Shown piece after piece: positions 1 through 11,129 of a stretch of DNA of 64,000 nucleotides. The first letter of the stretch is position 1. The number at the start of each line of letters is the position of its first letter. This DNA comes from Gracilaria gracilis (taxonomy: Eukaryota > Rhodophyta > Florideophyceae > Gracilariales > Gracilariaceae). The stretch is from positions 248,001 to 312,000 of the forward strand of contig JARGSG010000228.1 of the NCBI GenBank assembly GCA_030374805.1. Reading direction: 5' to 3'. The translations under genes were made by a program, and so were the position numbers. The notes beneath the pieces are model-generated. The model saw nothing but the letters and a program-made list of their open reading frames with translations. It was not told the DNA's origin and searched no databases.

Positions 1-3000
1 GTCTGACTTCTTCTAACTTTTGCATACATTCACGCGGAAGTTTTTCCGAGGAGAAGCTTACGTTAGGCGCCAGGCTCTCATATGTATGCAAAGTGTTTGA
101 CACAAGCGTTCGTGACATCCTCGCACCAACCCTTTCCAAAAAACTCTTCAGCGCTTGTTTGTCGATAGTGTACAAGGCACCAAAGACACGTCCCATACAT
201 ATGGCAATTGGAAGGCTATTACCCAACGGGTCTTCCTCGAATGAACGGTTCGACCTTCCAAGCCATTGCAAGCAGGTCTGAATGAGGGGCTCTTTCTTGG
301 CTTCATTACCACGCAGTTCTTCACGAGTGTGGATTGGAACAGTGTAGCGAGAATCCGAGAGTGCTAATCTTTCTAAAGTAAGGACTTTCATCCATTCCGT
401 CGTTTCTTTCATTTTGAGCCGACGGTCTCTGATCTTACAGAATCGAACGCAAAAAGGAATCACGGCGGCCGTGCTCAAAGCCCAGTCAAGAACTTCACAA
501 GCCAGTAGAGACGGCAGGATTCGACACATGAGAGATACGCGATGTGTCAATAAGTCTCTACATTGTTCTTGTTTACGGCTTTCACCACTTCGACACAGAG
601 AAAGAATCAGTGCACTCCCGAGACACGGCGAATGCTTCTTAGCCTGTTCTGTAACATTGTCTTCATCCCCACGATCTACAGCTTGCATCACATTAGTGAC
701 TTCCAATATCTCTTGAACGACACTTACATCTAGTAAACCCTTGCTTAAACCACTTACCAAACCATCAAGAGCCCCGTCGATATCGTCATTAATCAGTTCA
801 GCAATCATATTGGCTGTTAGCAAATGCAGGTCTGCAATTCCGTAATCTAGGTTACGCTCACGAATACAGTTCGCCTTCAGTTTGTACACCATGAAGATAA
901 TATACCTTCTTGAAAATGGCCAAAACCTTGGCATCAGGTCGAGCATAATACACCGCACCGCTTCAGAAACGGAAAGACCATGAAAGAAGCACTGGTCTGT
1001 GAGCAGAAGTAAGTCAAACACATCTCTTCCAGCATACGCCCCACACCCGTCCACCTCTCGGCACAGATATTCTACATCTGATACGTCGACGCTGGAATGT
1101 CCATTTACGTTTCTCTCACACCATGTACGATCTCTCGCAAACCGAACGAGAGCATTTTGGATCCATCCTCGAGAACAAGCAGTATCTCTGTTCTTTGTGG
1201 CAAGAAAATGAATAGCCTCACGTAGCAAAGATTTGCTGCATTTCCCAGCAGATTCTAAACGTTCGATAAATGAATGTATTGCATCCTCACGACCCCACCC
1301 ACACCGCATTTCAACGGCGAGAATTCGAATGACTTCTTGATCTTGAAGGTCTTCATGCCCGAAAAACACGAGCACTTTTGATGCTTGTTGGATGAGGGAT
1401 GAGCACCCAGGAGGTTCCCGTTTGCTCAATCTTCTATCCTCAACAAGGCGCCACGGAAAACAGAGCACCCATTGTAGAAAGACGAAGAGCGAGCTCAGCT
1501 TCTCTTTGCAAATTGCCTGAAAAGCCTGGCGTGTTCTTTGGGTTTCGAGAACTTCGATATCATCATGGCTTTCAACAAAAACATCGAGAACAGTTTCAGA
1601 TGCTGAATGAAGCAGAAGGACGCAACACATAATGAACGTGACAGAGTTTCGAACCCGGGTCATGGAACTGAACGGGAGACACTCAACAACCAAATTCAGC
1701 AAAGGTGACAGCTTTGAGCAAGCGTTGGAACCAGCAAAGCAAAGGTCAGTTAATGACGATTCAGTGTGTAGAGTTAGAATTGTGATAGTTAACATGGCAG
1801 CGGAACACATAATTGCCGAATAAAGCGAGTCAGTTGCGGTACAGATTAGCGCAAACAGTTGGTATTGTAGGGGCTTCTGAAGGATCTGTATATTAGGATC
1901 ACCAAAAACTTCGAGTAGGATACCACGCAGGGCTTTTCCAGTTGAAACCCACCACTCTTCGTAATCACAGAGAATGCGTGGCTTTTGATCTTCGGCGCTT
2001 TTAGAATTAGTCAGCTCAGGCACCCTCTTAGAAATAGCGGCGAAGAGCCCGTGGAGCACATCACTGGCAATCTTTGCTAGATCGGCTTGAGATGCAGCCG
2101 ACAAAACCTTCTTCAGCTTCACCCGCAGAGTTCTTATTGGGGAACGTTCATTTGTTTCGTTTTCTTTTCCTCTTTCTAATCGGGTCCCTGCTTCTAAAGC
2201 ACCATTAATGATATCCTGGAGCGAGTCATCTACAATCCATTGCCTGGCACTTTGTAAGATTTGACCAGGTTCGGTAGGGCAAAGTCTAGCGTTCTTAGCT
2301 TCCTTTATGGCCTTAATTGCAGTATTAGCCTCAGAAGCAGGTATTGCCCTGTCCTTTCGCTTGAACGCAAGATGTGTGATGAGGTTTATCTGATGGGATT
2401 CAAACTTGTCCCTCCCCACAATGAAATGCGGATCACCTGTCTCGGCCACATACTGAGCGAGCGAAGGGTCCAAAAGGGCTACTCTTGTTGTTCTCTGAAA
2501 GTGATAGCGGTGGAAGTTGATCTGCCGCAACAACGCTCGAGGTAGCTCTTTTGCCCTTGCGAAATCCTTGATATAGTGTGCGACAGTGAGGACGAGCTTT
2601 GGAGAGTTCTTGATGTCTTCATTTATCTGTGCTGCAGCCGCGGCTTCTTCTTCAGATAGGAAGTTTCGCGGTACGGGATCCAACTCAGATATCCGCGACC
2701 TCGCAATCACCAGGTAGGCGGACACAACTCGTGCCAGTTCCCTCCGCCCTGAAAACACGCGATGATTGAGTCTCAACAGCTCAAGTGGTTCCAAAGGCAG
2801 AAGTTGGATGAGGGCTGGAAGGAGCCCTTCAACGGTCTTTCTCTCATGCTGAGCAATAAACTGCCGAAACCATTCCTTATACTGTTGGTAGACTTCGGAT
2901 CTTTGCTTCCCATCCGGGAAACTTGGGGACGGTATCAAAAGCCTTCGGGTCAAACATATGAGAACCGCTGACAAGTACGGATCGCTTGTTGGGCTCAAAG

Positions 3001-4134
3001 CTCCGAGAGCGCCAGATATCGAGCTGACGGTCTTCTTGACAATATCTTCACTCACATCTTCGACAGATTTCTTGTCGCCTATACGCTGCCCAAGGAGGAC
3101 AACACGGGCCCAAGTGCCATTGATATAGTTGTTTTTGATCCTGGATCCTTCATGAAGCGAATTCAAACATGCGAGATATATATCGGATGCGTCCGATGGT
3201 TGTATTGCGACGAAAAGCTTGCGAAGGACAGATTCATGAAGTTCGCCTTCCGGAAGATACTCTGAACAGCTGCGGCCCGTTGCAAGTCCCGAAAGTTCAG
3301 GGGTCCAAACCACAGGCTGCAAACAAATCGCAGTCCGAGATAATAATGCACAAGAACAACAGAGTTAGAAAAGAGAACAAAACCATACATAGACGTACAT
3401 AAAAGGCACGCACTTACGTTCGCGGCATCGCTCATTGGTTCCTGGGAGTAAGTAGTTGGAAGGGTTGCTTGATTCGCCCATTCCAAAAGCAAATGATATC
3501 CTTCGCCATCAGACTTGACATACTTGTGCACAAACAAGATAGTTTTCTCGGCTACCAGTAGTCTGGAGCGCAGGTGCATCGCGCCCAGTGACTGGATGGT
3601 TCTCGGAAAGATGGCAGAAACAAGCGACTGTAACAGAAAGCCATGCTGTTCATGGCTCACATCAGCAGCATAATTCAGCAAAGAATTGATTCCTTTAGCA
3701 GCGCCGCGACACAGACAAATCTCAGGCGAGTTCATTTCATACTCGACGCGCTGCAGAATGAGCTGTTGATTGACATGTTTGTGGCGCAATAGTTCGGAGC
3801 GTAGTAGACTGACTATGACACAAAGTGGCGGCATAAACTCAGCATCGTCGATTTCGAAGATAAGTGCGGATAACTCGGATGAGCTGCATGCGCGATTCCT
3901 GACACTGTCGTCGATGAGTTGCAGACGGTTCTTTCCTTGCGCGGCGGACAAGCATACGAGCTGAGTGACGAGCGCGCGAGTGGAGGGGTTGACGAGCGCG
4001 TGAGAAGAGGTTCTAGGCTTCTTGGGGTGCGGGAGGATATCAGGAGGAATCTGAGTGCGCTTTCGGTGATCGTGGAAGATGGACAGCACCTGCTGGCGGA
4101 TGGGTGGTGATTGCGGGATAGGTGGCGGAACCAT
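1..4134 (-). CDS. FANCA: FANCA-like Fanconi anaemia core-complex protein, 3' end outside window
   Basis: Exon 1 is 3418-4134 (ATG at 4134, 239 codons) and exon 2 is 3316-1, open to the window edge. The intron 3317-3417 (101 nt) has a GTAAGT donor and a TTTGCAG acceptor and keeps phase 0. The protein is at least about 1,344 residues, close to the roughly 1,450 of vertebrate FANCA, and looks all-helical. About residues 360-530 follow FANCA in order: a YKEWF stretch, LLPLEPLELLRL (human LVPFESPRYLQV), SAYLVIARSRISELD (human TDYISLAKTRLADLK), then FHRYHFQRT (human FRRPYYVSHF) and a basic segment with IPASEA (human IPPSLY). In vertebrates FANCA is part of the nuclear complex that monoubiquitinates FANCD2-FANCI at DNA crosslinks. 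It diverges from glutamine synthetase. The family call rests on recalled motifs, not a search; another large alpha-solenoid protein is the alternative. Confidence 0.65.
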
Positions 4135-4826
4135 TGCGGAGCTGGTGATGAGGGTTCCTCTGGGTCATGGCTGGAGCGGGAGCGTTCTTACACAATCGGC
4201 AGACGCATCGTGGAGGTGGTGGGGCGAAGAAGAGTGCGCAGGATGTCGGTGGTCGGTGCCGCTGCTGAGATGGAACACGCTGAGAGGCACGGAGGTGAAA
4301 CGGAAGGTGGCGCTGCTTCGGCTCGGAATCCGAGCCGCGAATCACGTTCCGTTTTGGCGCGAAAGCAGGGTATGCATCTCACACGCAGCACACGAGGTGT
4401 GCGTGGTGCTGTTGCCCACCTCGAACAACGCTGACAGCGTGGACACGCACAGGAGGGATAAAGAAAGTTTAATCTTGGCGAAGCATAAAGGTGCAACGCA
4501 CTAGGGATAACGCGCCGTGGGCGGCAAGTGAAGCGGCGCCACACACATTCGAGCTCGCCGCCAGATATGGGCGTTTTTCGCGCAAGGGCACGCACGGCGC
4601 GTAGCCGTCACCAAATCCGCGCCTGTCATTGGCCAGCACACGTGCTCCAACTGCTCGCATGCACCTGCAGCGCGATCGTCGTACGCCATCCATTTCCAAT
4701 GTGACCCGCGCTTGCCAATCGCCTCGTCTTCCTCCGCGTCCCTTCCCGCCCTTGGCACTTCTTCCCCACCGCCGCGATAATCCCACGCGCATCGCTTTCA
4801 CCTTCCACATTCTTCTCCGCCTTCAA
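4135..4826. promoter_or_regulatory. Divergent intergenic region between FANCA-like gene and glutamine synthetase
   Basis: This 692-bp GC-rich stretch separates two genes transcribed away from each other and must hold both promoters and 5' leaders. I see no TATA box and no convincing extra gene. The open frames in it are GC-driven overlaps. Confidence 0.45.
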
Positions 4827-6032
4827 ATGGGTTCTAAGCGTAGTTCAGCGTTCGTCCCGGGTGGCATTGCCGTCGCCGCGCGCACCGACATCTTCTCCCG
4901 TTCACAATGCGCGCGTCGTGTCGTCGCTCCCACCGCAGCCCCACGCGTCTCCATGAGTGCCGCCTTCGGCGCTAACACCGAGCTCGCCGGTCTGCTGTCG
5001 CTACCGCTGCCGTCCAACATCGTCATGGCCGAGTACGTCTGGCTGGATGGTTTCTTCAAGCTCAGATCGAAGGGCCGTACTGTCGACGCCGGAATCACTG
5101 ATCCCGCAGGTCTCCCCGAGTGGAATTATGACGGTTCTTCTACGGGCCAGGCGCCAGGGGATAACTCCGAGGTCATTCTCAAGCCACGCGCCATCTACAA
5201 GGACCCGTTCCGCGGCGGTGACAACATTCTCGTCATGTGCGACACGTACACCACGAAGGGTGAGCCCATTGAAACCAACACCCGCGCTGGTTGCGACACT
5301 GTCATGAACAAGGCCAAGAACTCTGTGCCGTGGTTCGGCCTGGAGCAGGAGTACTTCTTGTTTGACCCCAAGACCAACAAGCCACTTGGTTTCCCCGCCA
5401 TTGGTGAGCCGGTCCCTCAGGGACCGTACTACTGTGGTGTGGGATCTGAAAATGCCTTCGGCAGAGAGATAGCCGAAGCAGCCTGGCGCGCGCAGTTGCA
5501 TGCAGGCCTCAAGGTTGGTGGTATCAATGCCGAGGTTGCCCCTGGTCAATGGGAATTCCAGGTTGGGCCTTGCGTGGGTATTGAAGAAGGTGACATGCTT
5601 TGGATGGCACGATACATCTTGGAGAGAGTTGCTGAGATCGCGGGTGTCATTGTCAACTATGAGCCGAAGCCCGTCAAGGGTGACTGGAACGGTTCTGGAT
5701 GCCATACCAACTTCTCAACCTTGGCCATGCGCGAAGACGGCGGATATGAGAAGGCCATTTTGCCGGCAATGGTTCCCATGGAGCGAAATGCTCAAGAGCA
5801 TATCAAGGAGTATGGAAAAGGAAATGATCAGCGTCTCACCGGACAACATGAGACTGCCCCCATTAACGTATTCCGCTATGGTGTTGGCGATCGTGGCGCC
5901 TCAGTTCGTATTGGAGCGAACGTTGTCAGTGACGGGAAGGGATACTTTGAGGATCGACGCCCGGCCGCCAACTGCGATCCGTACATCGTTACTAAAATGC
6001 TTGTTAAGACCGTTTGCGATGTGTCTGAATAA
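4827..6032 (+). CDS. GS2: Glutamine synthetase (GSII type), plastid-targeted
   Basis: This 401-residue enzyme condenses glutamate and ammonia to glutamine using ATP. Residues 67-401 are a complete eukaryotic GSII: WNYDGSST (99-106), FGLEQEYFLF (170-179), VAPGQWEFQVGP (237-248), NGSGCHTN (288-295) and RRPAANCDPY (377-386). The ATG at 4827 is chosen because it gives an N-terminal extension of about 45 residues beginning MGSKRSSAFVPGG. That stretch is rich in Ser, Ala and Arg, poor in acidic residues, and has the early Phe seen in red-algal plastid transit peptides. An in-frame ATG also lies upstream at 4659, but the sequence before 4827 does not look like a targeting peptide. No intron is needed. 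The gene diverges from the FANCA-like gene. Plastid location is inference; the enzyme assignment is firm. Confidence 0.95.
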   Translation: MGSKRSSAFVPGGIAVAARTDIFSRSQCARRVVAPTAAPRVSMSAAFGANTELAGLLSLPLPSNIVMAEYVWLDGFFKLRSKGRTVDAGITDPAGLPEWNYDGSSTGQAPGDNSEVILKPRAIYKDPFRGGDNILVMCDTYTTKGEPIETNTRAGCDTVMNKAKNSVPWFGLEQEYFLFDPKTNKPLGFPAIGEPVPQGPYYCGVGSENAFGREIAEAAWRAQLHAGLKVGGINAEVAPGQWEFQVGPCVGIEEGDMLWMARYILERVAEIAGVIVNYEPKPVKGDWNGSGCHTNFSTLAMREDGGYEKAILPAMVPMERNAQEHIKEYGKGNDQRLTGQHETAPINVFRYGVGDRGASVRIGANVVSDGKGYFEDRRPAANCDPYIVTKMLVKTVCDVSE

Positions 6033-6653
6033 GCTCCTGCCCCTGCCCATAACATACTTAATCCCTCTTTGTTTTGATCCCGGCGAGAGTGTGGGCCACA
6101 GGGTGGAAAGTCTTGTGGCACTCAAGATCACCACGTCAATAACGAACTCGCGACTATGTATGTGGTTTTGGAGTATGAAGGGTATATGAGCTTGGCAGAG
6201 CCAACGTTTTGCCAGCATAACAGGACTGTACTCGGTGTTTACTTGAAGGAAACCGCTTGTATAGCTGCGCATCGAGATTTTGACCGTAGTGGTTTCAACA
6301 ATATATATAATATTCCTTTTGTGTTGAGTTCTTCGTCTCAGGTCTATCATGTGACGCACCAACAGGCGACAACGCGAACCTCAGACTGATTTCAAGGTCA
6401 AACCTGAGAGTCATCGAGTCTCTTCCTACCTGGATGAAACGTCGTATCCCATGTATCGAACACCTATGTAAACATGAATGCTCACGTCTTACGGTTGAGG
6501 CCTTCTTTTGGAAGCCCATCGATGTACCTACGTATCTATATGAAGTCGTTCTTTCTGGACACATCTTCACCTGAAAAGCCCGGATCCAGAAAACGATTGT
6601 CATACCAGTCCATGCCCCTGGCCCTTCAGCTTTGTTTCCTATGTTCACAACAA
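6033..6653. other. Intergenic, 3' of glutamine synthetase
   Basis: About 620 bp follow the glutamine synthetase stop. They presumably hold its 3' UTR. I see no supported gene here. Confidence 0.3.
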
Positions 6654-7062
6654 TCAATAGAAATTCCAGTCCTGCGTCTTATCAGCATGTAGACAACTCT
6701 GAAAATGTGAGTAGAAGCGATCGAATGTGCATCAATTTTACAACTGAACTTGCTAAATCAATTGTGTTCCTCAGGGGCAAAAGGTTAGCCACAGAGCTTC
6801 AGTGGGACAGGGGACAAAGATTGCTGCATTCGCTCACCGGTAGGATATGGTTAACGAGTTTCTCCTCTCGTCGTATGTCTTTGTTTCTACTCTCATCAAT
6901 GACTTCATTAATTGGTTTCACACAAAACATGACGTCAACAATACCAGACGAATACACATTGCTGAAAGCCAACTCAAAGAGATTCAATTTTTGGTGCTCA
7001 AAAACCTCCTTGGGGCCATCGCATAAAAGCTGGAAGACCTGGGTCGCTCCTCTCTTGACCAT
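6654..7062 (-). CDS. Possible small two-exon hypothetical protein
   Basis: I do not recognise this protein. A minus-strand frame from the ATG at 7062 runs about 75 codons to 6838, where a CCG|GTGAGC donor occurs. An acceptor (ACATTTTCAG) at 6699 joins in phase to 15 further codons and a stop at 6654, giving about 90 residues and a 139-nt intron. The sequence is of mixed composition and looks protein-like (for example LFELAFSNVYSSG). The same frame is open upstream of the ATG, so an earlier exon is possible. It would be divergent from the epimerase gene. Support is weak. Confidence 0.2.
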
Positions 7063-7205
7063 GACTTCACTCCACGGCTTTTCGGTCACTGTCAGGTTAG
7101 AAGGTTTTCGTGCAACAGTGATCTGATACTGCCCTCTCAAGTCGATTTGAGAGCGACACGATCATCCGGTGCACGCAAGCGGGCTGGCCGTAGTGAGATC
7201 ACAGA

Positions 7206-8024
7206 ATGGAGACAAAGACTATCAAGGCAGCAGGCGAATCATCGGTCACAGCGTATCATTTTGGAGCTCACGTCACGAGTTGGAAGAATGCGGCTGGTAA
7301 GGAAATCATTTACACATCTCCGACAGCAATACTGAACGGCACCAAAGCGATTCGTGGTGGGATTCCGATTTGTTTCCCTCAATTTGGGAAGAAAGGACCC
7401 CTCCGTCAACATGGGTTTGCCCGAAGCTCGCTATGGGCACACGATGAAAGCTTTAGTTCCTCAGATGGAAACCCAGCGTTAAGATTTACACTTCGTGATA
7501 CCGAAGAGACGCGAAAAACTGACTGGGGCCATGCCTTTGAAGCTGCCGTGGTCATATCTCTGTCACCTGATGGGAACGCTTTGACTGTGAAGATGGAAGT
7601 GACAAACAATAATAAGGACACGCCATTTTCGTTCACAACAGCGCTTCACTCGTACTTTTGTTGCGAATCACAAGAGACGGTACTGACTGAGTATTCTGGT
7701 CTGACCTACGAGGACAATATAGAATCTGGAAAGTCAAAGGTGCAAGAGGGGGATATTCATTTCGGGAAGGAGGTGGATCGCATCTACATTGGCACAAAGG
7801 ACATGCTGTCTATACCAACAGCAAACTTGAGTATCACGAAAGATAACATGCCCGATGCTGTTGTTTGGAATCCTTATATCGAGAAGGCAGCAGCATTGTC
7901 CGATATGCCTAATGACGGCTGGAAGAATTTCATTTGTATCGAACCAGGTCGCATTGCGGAACCCGCTAACGTGATGCCGAAGGAAACATGGACAGGCTCC
8001 GTCACTCTCCGTTCCATAGCGTAA
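7206..8024 (+). CDS. Glucose-6-phosphate 1-epimerase-like (aldose 1-epimerase family)
   Basis: This 272-residue protein starts at the ATG at 7206 and matches the YeaD-like branch of the galactose mutarotase fold, which interconverts alpha and beta anomers of hexose 6-phosphates. Key family segments are present: RGGIPICFPQFG (50-61), RQHGFAR (67-73) with a conserved His, TTALHSYF (144-151) with the expected catalytic His148, and CIEPGR (244-249) with the expected catalytic Glu246. The length is normal for the family. There is no targeting peptide, so the protein is probably cytosolic. It is convergent with the CRT10-like gene. The exact sugar phosphate cannot be read from sequence. Confidence 0.88.
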   Translation: METKTIKAAGESSVTAYHFGAHVTSWKNAAGKEIIYTSPTAILNGTKAIRGGIPICFPQFGKKGPLRQHGFARSSLWAHDESFSSSDGNPALRFTLRDTEETRKTDWGHAFEAAVVISLSPDGNALTVKMEVTNNNKDTPFSFTTALHSYFCCESQETVLTEYSGLTYEDNIESGKSKVQEGDIHFGKEVDRIYIGTKDMLSIPTANLSITKDNMPDAVVWNPYIEKAAALSDMPNDGWKNFICIEPGRIAEPANVMPKETWTGSVTLRSIA

Positions 8025-8833
8025 CTTGCTCGAGTTCACCTGTTTGGGGGAAAGTGTTCATTCAAGCAGTGCCGTGAAGCAGTACAAGTTCTTGGCCCAT
8101 CTTTTTTACAACTCTTTCGCGCGGTGCTTCATCGTAGACTAAGGGGGCAAGTGTTACGGGTTAGCAGTTTCAACAGAATCTTTCTGATAATCTATAATTC
8201 CACATACGAAGATATGTGAGTCATGTTGTACATTCTATGTCGCATTTGATCGGGCGGCAAATCAGAAGTAAACTACAGTCAGAATCCAGCATTCAGTGCC
8301 AAAACGTCTCCAGGGAATGGCAAGATCTAGCAGCACCGTGACATGGGAGACACATTAGCTGAACGTTCCGACGGGCACGGCTGTTTGCAGGTGCTCATTG
8401 AGAGAGGCATAGTATGCCAGATCTATACAAGGGCCATTTATCTGCGTCCGCCTTCCACATCCGCGCCCAATTGCGGTGGAAGCATGCTGAAGCTTATCGC
8501 CATGCTTTTCGAATTCGCGCGTCAACACTTCCGCTTTGCACTGAGAGCGAGAAACCTGTCAGATTCTCAAATCGCAGTCCCACAGTGAAGTATCCATTAA
8601 ACGGGCACACACTGTCGATCGCAAGATTCTCTCCGTGTGGAACGTGAGCTGCTTCTCTCTAGGGTTTCGCGAGAACGTCTTGACAACGGCACAGGTCAAA
8701 TGTGAGCCACCCGACGACACGTCATCTCCCTAAGCCATCTCCATGCTCGCACTGTACACATGGAAGCCTGAGGCTGCACGTGAAAATCCACGACAGAATC
8801 GAAAGGTTATGTTGGATATGAGCTTGAGATCCA
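8025..8833. other. Intergenic region between convergent genes
   Basis: About 800 bp lie between the epimerase and the CRT10-like gene. Only short overlapping frames occur (for example 8343-8588 and 8414-8647), without family signatures. I see no RNA gene. Confidence 0.35.
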
Positions 8834-10573
8834 TCATAACGGGGTTGAGATATCCAATTCGGATCCGCCTTGGGTGAGTTCCCAGCACTGGAGACAGCCG
8901 TCAATGGTGATAATCCACAGTTCGGCGCAGTACTCGGCGATATTTTGACCGGGGCGCTCAATGACACAGGTTCCAGCCACGGCTATAGAGGCAGGGATGA
9001 TACGTTCGATGAACAATGACGGTTTGTCAATGGATGTATCGGACATTGCACGCAAAATACGAACAAGCAGCACTCCAGTGTTTACGGCTGTGCATACAAG
9101 CAGGCGTAGTGGGGCGACTTCGATAACGTTTGTGAACATGATTTGAACACCCAGACTGCGAGAATTGCGTTCCAAATGAAGGCTGTCAAGCTTCTGGACC
9201 TGTGGGGCAATGCATTCATTTAATGCATTGTAGTCACGATGGCTTGGTACATGGTGCAGCTCTAGTTTGTGTTCGTAACAAACAAGAAGTAAATGACCTT
9301 CTGCATACGTATCAACAGCGTCTGGTAGGAACACGGATGACGACTGTTTTGCAAAGAAAGGCTTTGGGTTTGTCGCGTAGACGGAAGTTTGTCTCTGTGC
9401 TTGTGTTTGCTGGTGAAAGAAAGAAGCAATATCAAACTCTTCGAAAGAGTCACGAGACGATGGTATTGGGCTTTGATCATGTTCTGAGGTGTCTTCTAAC
9501 AATTGATTATCATCGTAGAATACTTCAGTCTGGGTGCGGCGTACAGCGTAGTTATGCCGATTGAGCAAAGGCGGAACAGAATTGCTCATAGGTAGTAGAG
9601 ATTGGTACAAATGCTGTGTCTTCGGCTCCCTCCGTTGCGCTTGAAGCTTGAAGACATCATCTTGTTTCGAGACGCATTGCACAGTAGATGGAAGAATCCA
9701 ATGGGTCTGCCAACAACGCTCTCGTTGTAGGGGAAAGTCAAATTCGGTAGTAAGCGGCTGGTCACTCTGATACACCCACGGTCGGAACGAGGCCAACAAG
9801 TCCTGCACCGAAAAGGTACAATCAATAGAGGCGCACGCAAGCATATGACCGCTCGGATCAAAGCTGACGCACGGCAAGTTGTTTCGATGCAACTGACGCA
9901 GCGGAGAGCGATGCTCGTGGAACAGCGCCTCCAACTGGTTCACATCGGCAGGCGGCTGTGCGTCATCGAGCTCCGCCACAAACGGCTGCTGAGCGTGCTG
10001 CGAAGGCGGCGACGAGCGGGGCTCCGCCGGCGGGCGCAAGTCGTGAAGCAGGGAGCGAAACGAGTAGACAACGGCGCGGAACGAGTTGGTACTGATGGCA
10101 ATCTGCGCCAGAAACGGGTGAATGGTGAGTCCCCACGCGCTGTGGGTGCGGGTACAATACGAGCGCGCGATGGGCGGCGGCGCATGAGCCATGTCCGCGG
10201 CGGCGCGGCCACACAGCGGCAGGAAGACCAGGCGGCCCGAGCCGGGCGTCTGCTCGGCGCCGGCGGTCATGAGCAGCGAGGCAGAGTGGGGGGGCAGGCC
10301 GAACGGGGCGACGCGTACGTTGTTGACGACGGCGGGCGGCGAGATGGGGGCGGAAGGAAGCGCGAGCAGACACGGGCCGTCGCTGCGGCGGATGAGCAAG
10401 CGCGTGATCTCGGTGGACGACGCCGCCACGTACAGCACGTCGTCGTGCGCCGCCAGCAGGTTGAGGCGGTACAGCGGCGGCGACAGCGGCGCGCCCGGCG
10501 GGCGCGTCGGCGGCAGGCTGCGGTGCGCGCATAGCGGCGCGAAGCGCGCGGGCGCGGCGGCGCGCGGGACCAT
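8834..10573 (-). CDS. WD40/beta-propeller protein, CRT10-like (tentative)
   Basis: A single-exon frame of 579 residues starts at the ATG at 10573. WD-like strands are visible: HSAWGLTIHPFLAQIAISTN (about 143-162), NLPCVSFDPSGHMLACASID (about 236-255) and, at the C-terminus, AELWIITIDGCLQCWEL. The pairing of a 'WGL-IHP---AIS-N' strand with a 'H-NLP--SF---G--LA--SID' strand recalls fungal Crt10, a WD protein linked to ribonucleotide reductase gene control. The middle (about 330-420) is Gln/Ser-rich and probably disordered. The first 100 residues are Pro/Ala-rich in GC-rich DNA, so the true start could lie further downstream. Beta-propeller is fairly safe; the CRT10 link is only a resemblance. 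Confidence 0.6.
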   Translation of the reverse strand: MVPRAAAPARFAPLCAHRSLPPTRPPGAPLSPPLYRLNLLAAHDDVLYVAASSTEITRLLIRRSDGPCLLALPSAPISPPAVVNNVRVAPFGLPPHSASLLMTAGAEQTPGSGRLVFLPLCGRAAADMAHAPPPIARSYCTRTHSAWGLTIHPFLAQIAISTNSFRAVVYSFRSLLHDLRPPAEPRSSPPSQHAQQPFVAELDDAQPPADVNQLEALFHEHRSPLRQLHRNNLPCVSFDPSGHMLACASIDCTFSVQDLLASFRPWVYQSDQPLTTEFDFPLQRERCWQTHWILPSTVQCVSKQDDVFKLQAQRREPKTQHLYQSLLPMSNSVPPLLNRHNYAVRRTQTEVFYDDNQLLEDTSEHDQSPIPSSRDSFEEFDIASFFHQQTQAQRQTSVYATNPKPFFAKQSSSVFLPDAVDTYAEGHLLLVCYEHKLELHHVPSHRDYNALNECIAPQVQKLDSLHLERNSRSLGVQIMFTNVIEVAPLRLLVCTAVNTGVLLVRILRAMSDTSIDKPSLFIERIIPASIAVAGTCVIERPGQNIAEYCAELWIITIDGCLQCWELTQGGSELDISTPL

Positions 10574-10876
10574 CGCGGGCGACGGTGCGCGGGCGGCGGC
10601 GCGGCGCTGCGCGCGTGTTGGGTGCGTTTCTTTTGAGCGCGGATCAACGCGCGTGATGCGCGCGCGTGGACGGCAACACTGTGGAGCTGCGCGCGTGCGG
10701 AGGTGGAGTAGCGCGTCGAATGGCGTTACGTGTGCACGTGGCGCGTGGCGTTGGTGTGAATGAGTTGGTTTACCACATGGTGTCGATGGTGACGATGGTG
10801 ACGAATCGGCGTGAACTATACTAAAGTTACAGCGGTGGAGGGTGTGGGGGGCGGGCGCGGCGCGACGGCGCGCGCC
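10574..10876. other. GC-rich intergenic region
   Basis: This short GC-rich gap lies between the CRT10-like gene and the small basic gene. It contains open frames only because of base composition. I see no feature beyond a likely promoter for the CRT10-like gene. Confidence 0.3.
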
Positions 10877-11129
10877 TCACCAGTGGTTGATGATGCGGTG
10901 CAGCTTGCGCTTGATGATGTTCTTGGGCTGGAACATGCGCTTGAAGCTGTGCCTCTTCACGTAGCGGGTGCCGATGAATCTTCGTCGCAGCTCGTGCTAC
11001 GCGTATCGAAGTGGCCGTACACACAATTCAGCAAGAGTGTCAGAGCGACCTGTGACGGGCGTTCTGCAGGAGGGCGCGTTCAGTACTGGCGTAGCAGCGA
11101 CTTACCTTGATGGCGCAGCGGAAGCTCAT
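10877..11129 (-). CDS. Very small, highly basic two-exon protein (47 aa)
   Basis: Exon 1 (11106-11129) encodes MSFRCAIK. Exon 2 (10877-10996) encodes 39 residues and a TGA stop. The intron 10997-11105 is 109 nt, with a consensus GTAAGT donor and an ACGCGTAG acceptor, and keeps phase 0. The 47-residue product is dense in Arg, Lys and His and contains KRMFQPKNIIKRK followed by HRIINHW at the end. The FKRxFQPxNI stretch resembles the start of bacterial-type ribosomal protein bL34 (KRTFQPS), but the C-terminus does not match. I therefore suggest only a small ribosome-associated or nucleic-acid-binding protein, perhaps mitochondrial. It is easy to miss because each exon is tiny. Confidence 0.55.

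Noticed and set aside
4629-4826. Longer N-terminus for glutamine synthetase
   Set aside because: The extension begins at a TTG and reads Arg/Pro-rich sequence unlike a targeting peptide. Starting at 4827 gives a typical transit-peptide-like leader.
10191-10763. Plus-strand frames over the start of the CRT10-like gene
   Set aside because: Arg/Ala/Gly-rich translations produced by high GC on the opposite strand of a better-supported gene.
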